Shown in pieces: positions 5,669 to 12,299 of a stretch of DNA of 12,443 nt. The number at the start of each line of letters is the position of its first letter. Position 1 is the stretch's first letter. A model generated the notes under the pieces. The model did not search any database. It was not told the DNA's origin and saw only the letters and a list, made by a program, of their open reading frames with translations. Origin of the DNA: JANXDG01 sp964521665 (GTDB lineage Bacteria > Elusimicrobiota > Endomicrobiia > DTEH01); contig CAZFSG010000038.1 in NCBI GenBank assembly GCA_964521665.1, positions 1 through 12,443 of the forward strand, read 5' to 3'. Made by a program: the position numbers and the translations under genes.

Positions 5669-6763
5669 ATGAAAAAAGTTATCACATTTATATTTCTTAT
5701 TACTTTTTTAAACCTCTTTGCAGAAGAAGTTAAAGAAGAAATAATTGCTAAACCAACACAACTGCCAGGTATGCGTGGTGTGGTTCCAAATCTGCCTGAT
5801 ATAAGTGTTGTAGGAAATTTTTATTATAAACTGTCTACTGATAAAGAGGATGAGACAAAAGATAAACTTGTTGTCGAAGAAATAGAAACAGCGTTCCAAG
5901 GATATATTTACCCTAATATACGAGCAGATGTTTTTCTCGCGATGCATAAACATGATGAACATGTTGAAGCAGAGATTTGTGAAGCAAAAGTGTATTTCCA
6001 AAAATTAATTCATAATTTATCTTTAGAAGTTGGTAAAATTCGTATTAATTTTGGTAAGTTAAACAAAATACATCAACATCATAGAAGTTTTTATGACCAA
6101 CCATTGGTGTTAACAAACTTTTTTGGTGAACATGGACTTGTCGCAGAAGGAGTTAATTTTAGCTATGTTTTACCTTTACCTTTATTTTTACAAATTGATT
6201 TAGGTGCTTGGAATATACTACATCATTACCATCACGATGAAAATGAACTACGCCATCTCGAATTTTCTTTGTCAGACAAAACTTATACAAATAAAATTTG
6301 GTTGTCTATTCCTATTAAAACTTCGGAGTTAGAGATTGGCTTAAATTCTTTGTTATCAAATGGTCCACATTATAAAGAACACAAAGATGAAGTAAAAATT
6401 TTTGGGATAGATTTAACTTTAAGAAGTTTCTTTACAAAAAACAGAAAATTTTTGTTCACAACAGAAGTATATAAGTTAATAAGAGATTTAGAAGACGAGA
6501 AAATAGAAAAATTTAGTTATTTTGTTTTTACAAAATATAAATTTAATAAATACGATTCTATTAGTTTAAGATACGATGATGCTGAAAATGTTGTTGAAAC
6601 TTTGAGAACAAATTCTTTGTCAGCTATATACACACGAAATTTTACAGAAACAACTGCTTTAAGGACACAATACACATACTTTTTTGATAATCCAAAAGAT
6701 GTTCATCAATTTGTTGTACAAATTGTTTTTGGTATGGGTCCACATAGCCATTTGTTAGAATAA
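5669..6763 (+). CDS. Predicted His-rich outer-membrane beta-barrel, probable zinc/metal porin
   Basis: This is a 364-residue exported protein with a Sec signal peptide (MKKVITFIFLITFLNLFA, cleavage near residue 18-19), then alternating hydrophobic/polar strands typical of an outer-membrane barrel, for example LSLEVGKIRINFGKL (117-131) and the final QFVVQIVFGMGPH (347-359). Eighteen histidines occur in clusters: HKHDEH (93-98), HQHH (135-138), HHYHH (185-189), HYKEH (234-238) and HSH (359-361). This is unusual for a porin and fits divalent metal binding. No TonB box or plug domain is seen, so it is more likely a passive or metal-selective porin than a TonB-dependent receptor. The ATG at 5669 has a near-perfect AAGGAGGT (5656-5663) upstream, so the longer frame from the TTG at 5624 is rejected. 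znuA follows after 54 bases, suggesting joint action in zinc uptake. Confidence 0.72.
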   Translation: MKKVITFIFLITFLNLFAEEVKEEIIAKPTQLPGMRGVVPNLPDISVVGNFYYKLSTDKEDETKDKLVVEEIETAFQGYIYPNIRADVFLAMHKHDEHVEAEICEAKVYFQKLIHNLSLEVGKIRINFGKLNKIHQHHRSFYDQPLVLTNFFGEHGLVAEGVNFSYVLPLPLFLQIDLGAWNILHHYHHDENELRHLEFSLSDKTYTNKIWLSIPIKTSELEIGLNSLLSNGPHYKEHKDEVKIFGIDLTLRSFFTKNRKFLFTTEVYKLIRDLEDEKIEKFSYFVFTKYKFNKYDSISLRYDDAENVVETLRTNSLSAIYTRNFTETTALRTQYTYFFDNPKDVHQFVVQIVFGMGPHSHLLE

Positions 6764-6776
6764 AAAATTCTCAAAA

Positions 6777-6799
6777 TACAATACAGATGTAGTATTGCA
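6777..6799. promoter_or_regulatory. Inverted repeat before znuA (operator or weak terminator candidate)
   Basis: CAATAC (6779-6784) and GTATTG (6792-6797) form a perfect repeat around 7 bases, extendable to TACAATAC/GTATTGCA with one mismatch. It lies between the barrel stop and the znuA ribosome binding site (AAGGAG, 6806-6811). No T-run follows, so an operator for a metal regulator is as likely as a terminator. There is no clear -35/-10 pair here. Confidence 0.4.
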
Positions 6800-6817
6800 A
6801 ATAAAAAGGAGAAAGTT

Positions 6818-7729
6818 ATGAAGAAATTAGCACTATTATTTGTTTCTTTACTCTTCATAAACATTATTTATTCAAAACAAATTTATGTTGTTACAACAAC
6901 TGAAGATTTAAAAAGTATAGCAGAATTTGTTGGTGGCAAAAAAGTTAAAGTTGAAAGTTTATCTTATGGATGGCAGGACCCACATACTGTTGAACCATTA
7001 CCATCTATGATTGTAAAACTTTCAAAAGCTGATATGTTAGTAAAAATTGGTTTAGATTTAGATATGTGGGTTGATGGATTAATTTTAGCATCAAAAAATA
7101 AAAACATAGCTTATGGTGCAGTGGGCTATGTCGACGCATCTGTTGGAATAACTGCTTTAGAGATACCGGTGGGTAAAGTTGATGCGTCAATGGGAGATAT
7201 ACATATTTATGGTAATCCACATTACTGGCTTGACCCTGAAAATGGTAAAATAATAGCAAAAAATATTTTAGAAGGGTTATGTAGATTATCACCTGAAAAC
7301 AAAGAGTATTTTGAAAAAAACTATGAAGAGTTTGTTGATAAACTGACAAAAAAAATTGAGTATTGGGAACAAAAATTGAAAAAATACGAAAATAAAAATT
7401 TTGTTTCTTATCATAAAACATTTTCATATTTTGCAAAAAGGTTTAAAATAAATATAGTTGCAACTGTTGAACCAAAACCTGGTATACCACCATCTGCTGC
7501 ATATTTGAAAACACTTGTTGAAACAATAAAAAAACAAGATGTTGTGTGTATCCTTCATGAAAATTTTTATCCATTGAAAACTTCGCAGTCAGTTGCAAAA
7601 CAAACCAATACAAAAGTTGTGGTTTTACCGATATCAGTTGGTGGTGTTAAAGAAGTAAAAGATTACTTTTCACTTTTTGAATATATTGTTACAAAAATAG
7701 AGGAATCTGATGAAAACAAAAATAATTGA
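6818..7729 (+). CDS. znuA: Periplasmic zinc-binding protein of a metal ABC transporter
   Basis: This is a cluster A-I (ZnuA/TroA) solute-binding protein, 303 residues, that delivers metal to ZnuBC. A Sec signal peptide covers about residues 1-19 and has no lipobox cysteine, so the protein is free in the periplasm. The three metal histidines are clear: H56 in DPHTVEP, H135 in GNPHYWLDP and H199 in SYHKTFSYF. The third ligand is His where manganese-type proteins carry Glu, so zinc is the likelier cargo. EPKPGIPPS (218-226) is another family landmark. The His-rich charged loop of some ZnuA proteins is absent, and the late position that is Asp in Mn-type members reads LPISVGG. The start has a good AAGGAG 6 bases upstream. 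The 3' end overlaps znuC by 20 bases, which indicates one transcription unit. Confidence 0.93.
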   Translation: MKKLALLFVSLLFINIIYSKQIYVVTTTEDLKSIAEFVGGKKVKVESLSYGWQDPHTVEPLPSMIVKLSKADMLVKIGLDLDMWVDGLILASKNKNIAYGAVGYVDASVGITALEIPVGKVDASMGDIHIYGNPHYWLDPENGKIIAKNILEGLCRLSPENKEYFEKNYEEFVDKLTKKIEYWEQKLKKYENKNFVSYHKTFSYFAKRFKINIVATVEPKPGIPPSAAYLKTLVETIKKQDVVCILHENFYPLKTSQSVAKQTNTKVVVLPISVGGVKEVKDYFSLFEYIVTKIEESDENKNN

Positions 7730-8435
7730 ACTAAAAAATGTAACCGTTGGATATTCTAAAAATATTGTTTTAGAAGATGTTAATCTTGATATTTTTAATA
7801 ATGACTTTATTGCAATAGTTGGACCAAACGGTACAGGGAAAACAACTTTAATCCATGTTATACTTAAAAAACTTAAAGTTTTAAAAGGTGAAGTTTTGTA
7901 TTACAACAAAATATCTTTTGGTTATGTACCACAGATAGCAACCGTAGAAGAAATTTTCCCATTTAGTGTTTATGAAGTTATAAAGATGGGGTTGTATCAT
8001 AAATTGAGATTTTTGAATAAAAAAAGTGTTGAAGATATACTCAATGAAGTTTTGGATTATTTTGGTTTAGAAAGTTTTAAAGAAAAAAATTTTAGAGAAC
8101 TTTCAGGCGGACTTAAAAGAAGAGTTTTATTAGCACGTGCGTTATGTAGTAACCCAGATGTTTTAGTATTAGATGAACCAACAACAAACTTAGATATCAT
8201 TTCAGAACATACCACGATGCAACTTATTAAAAAAATTTATCAAGAAAAACATAAAACAATACTTCTTGCTACACACCATATAAATACAGTTATAAACTAT
8301 GCTGAGAAGTTTTGTTTTATAAAAGACAAAAAGCTTGATGTATGTCGAAAAGAAAATTTAACAGAAAAACATTTAAAAGAACTTTTTGAAACAAATTTAA
8401 AATTTGAAAATGGTAGGATAATAATTACAGAGTAA
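7710..8435 (+). CDS. znuC: Zinc ABC transporter ATP-binding protein
   Basis: This is the cytoplasmic ATPase that powers the metal ABC importer, 241 residues. All signature elements are present: Walker A GPNGTGKT (38-45), Q-loop glutamine in YVPQ (75), ABC signature LSGG (131-134) in ELSGGLKRRVLLARAL, Walker B VLVLDEP (151-157), D-loop TNLD and H-loop histidine in ATHH (189). The spacing is typical of the ZnuC/MntB/TroB group. The gene starts within the end of znuA (20-base overlap), with GAGGAA upstream as ribosome binding site. znuB follows after 4 bases. Confidence 0.93.
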   Translation: MKTKIIELKNVTVGYSKNIVLEDVNLDIFNNDFIAIVGPNGTGKTTLIHVILKKLKVLKGEVLYYNKISFGYVPQIATVEEIFPFSVYEVIKMGLYHKLRFLNKKSVEDILNEVLDYFGLESFKEKNFRELSGGLKRRVLLARALCSNPDVLVLDEPTTNLDIISEHTTMQLIKKIYQEKHKTILLATHHINTVINYAEKFCFIKDKKLDVCRKENLTEKHLKELFETNLKFENGRIIITE

Positions 8436-8439
8436 AATT

Positions 8440-9237
8440 ATGTTTAGTTTACCTTTTATACAGAAAAGTTTATTAATAGGAATTTTATCTTCAGTAATGT
8501 TATCTTATTTAGGTGTGTATATTACTTTAAGGAGAGTAGTGTTTGTTGGCATATCTTTAGCACAGGTTGCAACTTGTGGGTACATTTTTGGATTTTTAAT
8601 AAATTTAAATCCGTACCTTACTTCATTTATTTTTTCTTTAGTAGGTGTATTTTTGTTTTCTTCAGATATATATTCAGAAAAAATACCTAAAGATGCAATT
8701 ATAGCAGTTGCTTATATTATTTCTTTGAGTCTTTCAATGTTGTTTATAGCAAAGTCTGCAAAAGCAGAAACACATCTGTTTAATGTATTCTCAGGTGATA
8801 TTTTAACTATACAGCCACAAGAAGTTTATTTAACAGTTGTAATTTTTATTTTGTTTTTTATTTCACAAGTTTTGTTCCATAAACAGTTTAATTTTGTTTC
8901 ATTTGACCCAGAAACTGCAGAAGTTTACGGATACAACAAGTTCCTATGGAATTTTGTATTTTATTCAATACTAAGTTTAGTTTTTATAACAACTATTAAC
9001 ACAACAGGTGTTATTTTTAGTTTTGGTTTCATTGTAATTCCTGCAATGTTTAGCCTCCTTGTTTTTAACAAAATCAAAAAAATTTTTCTTTTTTGTTGCA
9101 TATCAAGTATCTTTTCTTGTATTATAGGTATTGTGTGGTCATATATGTTTGACTTTCCAACAGGACCAACAATTATATTGAGTTTATTTTGTTTATGGTT
9201 AGTTGTTTTAAGTATAACTAAAATTTTGAAGTTATGA
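8440..9237 (+). CDS. znuB: Zinc ABC transporter permease (ABC-3 family)
   Basis: This is an integral membrane permease, 265 residues with about seven to eight hydrophobic helices, that forms the channel for the ZnuA-delivered metal. It has the ABC-3 family order: an N-terminal FIQKSLLIGILSS helix, the conserved LGVYITLRRVVFVGISLAQ stretch (24-42), a middle segment ending in LFNVFSGDIL (the usual 'lfG.il' region), DPETAEVYGYN (about 156-166), which resembles the ATPase-contact 'D...A...G' loop, and a C-terminal FPTGPTIIL. It starts 4 bases after znuC and its stop overlaps the start of the FAD oxidase gene (ATGA). The metal is most likely Zn(II), from the binding-protein site. Confidence 0.92.
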   Translation: MFSLPFIQKSLLIGILSSVMLSYLGVYITLRRVVFVGISLAQVATCGYIFGFLINLNPYLTSFIFSLVGVFLFSSDIYSEKIPKDAIIAVAYIISLSLSMLFIAKSAKAETHLFNVFSGDILTIQPQEVYLTVVIFILFFISQVLFHKQFNFVSFDPETAEVYGYNKFLWNFVFYSILSLVFITTINTTGVIFSFGFIVIPAMFSLLVFNKIKKIFLFCCISSIFSCIIGIVWSYMFDFPTGPTIILSLFCLWLVVLSITKILKL

Positions 9238-10664
9238 TAATAAAAATAAAACAAGAAGAAATTTTACCTTATCTTGAAGACACATCAAATTTCAAAGATG
9301 GTTTTGCAGAAAAAGTTTTTATCCCTCAAGATGAGAAAGAAGTTTTTGATGTTATTGATTATGCTGTAAAAAATAAACTTCCACTTACAATATCAGCAGC
9401 AGGTACTGGAACTGTCGCAGGAAGAATACCAAAAGAAGGAATAGTTATTTCAACAGAAAAGTTAAACAAAATAATTGATATAGATACAAAAAACAAAACT
9501 GCTGTTTTACAATCCGGTGTTGTAGTTTATAATTTTTTAAATGAGATAAAAAAATTTAGTTTGTTTTATCCACCATTCCCAACTGAAAAAGGAGCGTTTA
9601 TTGGTGGTAATGTTGCAACAAACGCATCAGGAGAGTATAGTTTTAGGTTCGGACCTACAAGAAAATATGTCAAAAGAATAAAAATGATACTTACCACAGG
9701 CGAAATCTTAGAAGTTAAAAGAGGTGAAGTTTTTGAAAAAGATGGAATATTAGATTATGGAAAATTTAAAATCAATCTACCATCGTATAGAACACCAGAG
9801 GTAAAATGTTCCGCAGGGTATTATGTTAAAGATGGTATGGATGCAATAGATCTTTTGATAGGTTCAGAAGGTACTTTAGGAGTAATTACAGAAGTTGAAG
9901 TATTTTTGATTGATGAATTACCTGAAAGGTTTATAATGCTTATGTTTTTTGATGAAGAAAAAGAAACAGAGATACCAAAAATTGTTTCAGAACTAAAAAC
10001 TCGAAAAGAGAATCTTTCAATATACTGTTTAGAATTTTTTGATAAAAACTCGCTTATTTTTATTAAAGATGAATATGATTTTATACCTAAAGACACAATT
10101 GCGTTATATATCGAATCAGAAAAAGAAAAGATTGATAATTGGTTAGAAGTTATTGAAAAATTTGGTTGTAAAGAAACAGTGTTGTCAAATTCAAAAAAAG
10201 AATATGAATTACTTTCTAACTTAAGATACAAACTTCCTGAAACAATAAATTCGTATTTCAAAAAAATAAATTCTATAAAAGTTTCAGTTGACGCAGCAGT
10301 TCCCGAAGGAAAATTAAACGAATTATTTAATTTTTATAAAAACATAATGTTTGAAAATCAAAATATAAACATGGTTATTTTTGGCCACATTGGCGAAAAC
10401 CACCTACATTTTAATATGTTCCCTAAAAACAATGAAGAAAAAATTGTTTGTGAAAAAATATATATTGATTGTATAAAAAAAGCAGTATCTTTAGGTGGAA
10501 CAGGTTTCGCAGAACATGGTATAGGAAAACTAAAAAACAAATATCTTGAAGTGATGTATAAAAAAGAAGCAATCTTGGAGATGGCAAAAATCAAAAAAAG
10601 TTTTGATCCATATTGTATTCTAAATCTTGACAATATAATAAAAAAAGAATATTTATTTTTATAG
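9234..10664 (+). CDS. FAD-linked oxidase of the GlcD / D-lactate dehydrogenase type
   Basis: This is a flavoprotein dehydrogenase that oxidises a 2-hydroxyacid such as D-lactate or glycolate, 476 residues. The FAD_binding_4 domain (about 25-225) shows the pyrophosphate loop AAGTGTVAGRIP (55-66), GGNVATNASG (124-133) and GSEGTLGVITE (210-220). The FAD-oxidase C-terminal domain shows SVDAAVPEGKL (351-361), the metal/active-site FGHIGENHLHFN (383-394, usually FGHxGDGNLH), FAEHGIGKLK (425-434) and a KKSFDPYCILN end. No Fe-S or GlcE/GlcF partner is visible. It overlaps znuB in an ATGA, so it is translated together with a metal importer, which is not a usual pairing. Many relatives need a bound divalent metal such as zinc or manganese at the His motif, a possible but unproven reason for the link. 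The exact substrate cannot be read from sequence. Confidence 0.88.
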   Translation: MIIKIKQEEILPYLEDTSNFKDGFAEKVFIPQDEKEVFDVIDYAVKNKLPLTISAAGTGTVAGRIPKEGIVISTEKLNKIIDIDTKNKTAVLQSGVVVYNFLNEIKKFSLFYPPFPTEKGAFIGGNVATNASGEYSFRFGPTRKYVKRIKMILTTGEILEVKRGEVFEKDGILDYGKFKINLPSYRTPEVKCSAGYYVKDGMDAIDLLIGSEGTLGVITEVEVFLIDELPERFIMLMFFDEEKETEIPKIVSELKTRKENLSIYCLEFFDKNSLIFIKDEYDFIPKDTIALYIESEKEKIDNWLEVIEKFGCKETVLSNSKKEYELLSNLRYKLPETINSYFKKINSIKVSVDAAVPEGKLNELFNFYKNIMFENQNINMVIFGHIGENHLHFNMFPKNNEEKIVCEKIYIDCIKKAVSLGGTGFAEHGIGKLKNKYLEVMYKKEAILEMAKIKKSFDPYCILNLDNIIKKEYLFL

Positions 10665-10669
10665 TAGTC

Positions 10670-10685
10670 GCAAAGCTTGCTTTGC
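10670..10685. terminator. Palindrome after the FAD oxidase (weak terminator or dispersed repeat)
   Basis: GCAAAGC (10670-10676), TT, GCTTTGC (10679-10685) form a perfect palindrome starting 6 bases after the stop. It can fold as a 6-base stem with a CTTG loop. It is followed by TAATTAATAATTA and not a T-run, so intrinsic termination is uncertain, but the position at the end of the znu run fits. It may be a REP-like element related to that at 5611-5628. Confidence 0.4.
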
Positions 10686-10883
10686 TAATTAATAATTAAA
10701 CAAAGTAAAGTTTTTTGACCACGAAATAAAATTTGGAGATGCATCATACAGGTTGAATAAGAAAGTAGATAAATATACCACTGCTACATAAAATTTTTTT
10801 TGTATTGACAAACAAAAATTAAGTTCGTAAAAAATAATAGATTGAGATAAAAAAATGTAAATTGTCTAAAAATTAAGTTTTAG

Positions 10884-10983
10884 AGACTAGCGGTAATTAA
10901 AATTTTTTGAAATTTTAGTAGTATCTAAAAATTTTACAAAAATTTTATGGTAAAAATTGGTGAAGTTTTGGGTAGACTAGCGG
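10884..10983 (+). repeat. Direct repeat AGACTAGCGG, two copies 90 bases apart
   Basis: AGACTAGCGG occurs at 10884-10893 and 10974-10983, each followed by TAATTAAAA or AAATTAAAA. TCTAAAAATT also precedes both (from 10865 and about 10924). A weaker third trace, TAGACTACTG, lies at about 11267. Two to three copies are too few for a CRISPR array. Their role is unknown. Confidence 0.55.
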
Positions 10984-11010
10984 AAATTAAAAATTTCTGC
11001 TTAATAAATC

Positions 11011-11072
11011 AAAGAAAAAAATCGCCGCAGTCGGAAAAATGGACCCGATTTTAAGGGGATTGCGATTTCTTT
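11011..11072. repeat. Nested inverted repeats beside the assembly gap
   Basis: AAATCGC (11019-11025) pairs with GCGATTT (11062-11068), with flanking AAAG (11011-11014) facing CTTT (11069-11072). Inside, TCGG (11031-11034) pairs with CCGA (11045-11048). The element could fold as a stem with an inner hairpin. The copy of the right half after the gap lacks the left arm. Confidence 0.4.
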
Positions 11073-11093
11073 ATTGTGGTAAGGATAATGGAG
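11039..11093 (+). repeat. 55-base copy ending at the gap
   Basis: These 55 bases, beginning ATGGACCCGATT and ending ATAATGGAG, are identical to 11194-11248 directly after the N-run. One copy ends exactly where the Ns begin and the other begins exactly where they end, which is what two assembly contigs sharing one terminal 55-mer would look like. Confidence 0.9.
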
Positions 11094-11193
11094 NNNNNNN
11101 NNNNNNNNNNNNNNNNNNNNNNNNNNNNNNNNNNNNNNNNNNNNNNNNNNNNNNNNNNNNNNNNNNNNNNNNNNNNNNNNNNNNNNNNNNNNN
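11094..11193. other. Scaffold gap of exactly 100 N
   Basis: A run of exactly 100 undetermined bases, a conventional placeholder length, so the true distance is unknown. It is bordered by identical 55-mers. The real gap may be zero with a single copy of the 55-mer, or it may hide more repeat DNA. Confidence 0.98.
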
Positions 11194-11248
11194 ATGGACC
11201 CGATTTTAAGGGGATTGCGATTTCTTTATTGTGGTAAGGATAATGGAG
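11194..11248 (+). repeat. 55-base copy starting right after the gap
   Basis: This is identical over all 55 bases to 11039-11093. After it, 11249-11361 is AT-rich non-coding sequence leading to the ThyX-like gene. Its only clear signal is the ribosome binding site AAGGGGA (11347-11353). Confidence 0.9.
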
Positions 11249-11361
11249 ATAAAACTATTACTTCTGTAGACTACTGAAAAGATTATAAGGATAGAAAAAA
11301 TATAAATAAATGTTTTTTTTGTAATTACAGAGGCATACTATAAAACAAGGGGACATCCAAC

Positions 11362-12249
11362 ATGCAGATATCGAACAATTTACCAATAATTAACAGTTAT
11401 TTAGGAGCAAGGATTTGTTATAGTTCAAAACATCCAGTTGAGATCTTATTAGAAGAGAAAGTACAGGATAAAGAAAAGTTAGTAGATTTTTTAATGAAAC
11501 TATACAAAGCACAACATTATAGTATATTCTCACATACGCCAGTTATTATAAACACTGAAAACTTTTCAATAAAAGAAAAATTAGATTTAGCCACTAATTA
11601 CTTCAAAGTGTTTATTCAAAAAAATAAAGCAATACTAAACCTAAGACACATTGCAGAAAAAACAAAAGATAAAGAATTTAGGGAGATACTAATCAGCAAG
11701 AATAGAGGGACAAGAGGGTTAAAAATACAAATATATATAGAAAAGGGAAATTGGAATAAGGTATTTGAAGGAAGTATAGATGAGATAAAAAAATATCAAA
11801 TACCTACTACAGAAGGGATAATAGCACAAAGAGAACTAATAGTAATAAAGGACGAGGTAGTACAAGATTGGTTAGTAGTCATAGCTCATAACTATTCACG
11901 CGTATTTTCTCACCAGTTAATAAGACACACTTGGATAAACTTTAATCAGCGTTCCCATAGATATACAGCAGTAGATAGATTTGTATTACCACCGGAGATA
12001 GAAACAGAAGATGAAAAACAACATATTATAAAAATATTGGAACACACATACAATGAATATAAAACACTAAAAGATAGAGGAGTAAAAAAGGAAGTTGCAA
12101 GATATATAATACCTCAAGCAGTAGCGACAACAGTGATATGTTCAGCACCAATATTTGTATGGAACGATTTTATAAACAAAAGAATAATACCACAAGCACA
12201 GAAAGAAATAAGAGAATTTGCTAAAATATTACAAACAATGATAAATTAA
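11362..12249 (+). CDS. thyX: Divergent ThyX-like (flavin-dependent thymidylate synthase family) protein
   Basis: This is a ThyX-fold protein; family members methylate dUMP to dTMP with FAD and methylene-tetrahydrofolate. The family signature RHRx7S appears as RHTWINFNQRSHRY (188-201): Arg188, His189, Ser198, Arg200 and Tyr201 are kept, but the third residue is Thr instead of Arg, and Gln196 replaces the usual Glu. The C-terminal block ARYIIPQAV...AQKEIREFA (247-287) fits the family, but the usual NxR dUMP-contact motif in it reads SAPIFVWNDF. An N-terminal HYSIFSH (52-58) matches the usual HxSxxEH region. At 295 residues it is longer than typical ThyX (about 220-250). The start has AAGGGGA 8 bases upstream. 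Ile codons are overwhelmingly ATA, unlike feoB, where ATT is at least as common. It may be a genuine but distant ThyX or a relative with another pyrimidine substrate. Confidence 0.75.
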   Translation: MQISNNLPIINSYLGARICYSSKHPVEILLEEKVQDKEKLVDFLMKLYKAQHYSIFSHTPVIINTENFSIKEKLDLATNYFKVFIQKNKAILNLRHIAEKTKDKEFREILISKNRGTRGLKIQIYIEKGNWNKVFEGSIDEIKKYQIPTTEGIIAQRELIVIKDEVVQDWLVVIAHNYSRVFSHQLIRHTWINFNQRSHRYTAVDRFVLPPEIETEDEKQHIIKILEHTYNEYKTLKDRGVKKEVARYIIPQAVATTVICSAPIFVWNDFINKRIIPQAQKEIREFAKILQTMIN

Positions 12250-12274
12250 GAAACACGAATTCAATTATAACGTG

Positions 12275-12299
12275 GTTGAGACCTTATATAGCGCTCAAC
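12275..12299. terminator. Hairpin after the ThyX-like gene (weak)
   Basis: GTTGAG (12275-12280) and CTCAAC (12294-12299) are perfect complements around a 13-base loop, 26 bases after the stop. No T-run follows, so termination is only a possibility. The remaining bases to 12443 hold no ORF or RNA gene that I can recognise. Confidence 0.25.

Larger units (their letters stand above)
10686..11093. other. Non-coding spacer with promoter-like site and short repeats
   Basis: No ORF of useful length is seen on either strand. A promoter-like pair TTGACA (10805-10810) and TAAAAA (10828-10833) is spaced by 17 bases and points right, with no gene directly behind it. Then come an inverted repeat TCTAAAA...TTTTAGA (10865-10884), a direct repeat AGACTAGCGG (10884-10893 and 10974-10983) in which both copies are followed by (T/A)AATTAAAA, and nested inverted repeats at 11011-11072. 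A small RNA or degenerate repeat DNA is possible. I do not recognise a known RNA family. Confidence 0.45.

Noticed and set aside
5669..6763. TonB-dependent receptor (ZnuD-like)
   Set aside because: It is too short (364 residues) and no plug domain or TonB box is visible.
9821..10261. Minus-strand ORF of 146 residues inside the FAD oxidase
   Set aside because: It is Ser/Ile-rich, motif-free and antisense to a conserved gene. The ORF at 10358-10633 on the minus strand and those at 3538-3852, 4040-4294, 5708-6001, 7005-7436 and 8961-9254 are rejected for the same reason.
10865..11093. CRISPR array
   Set aside because: Only two clear 10-base repeats 90 bases apart, too short and too few, with no cas gene in the window.
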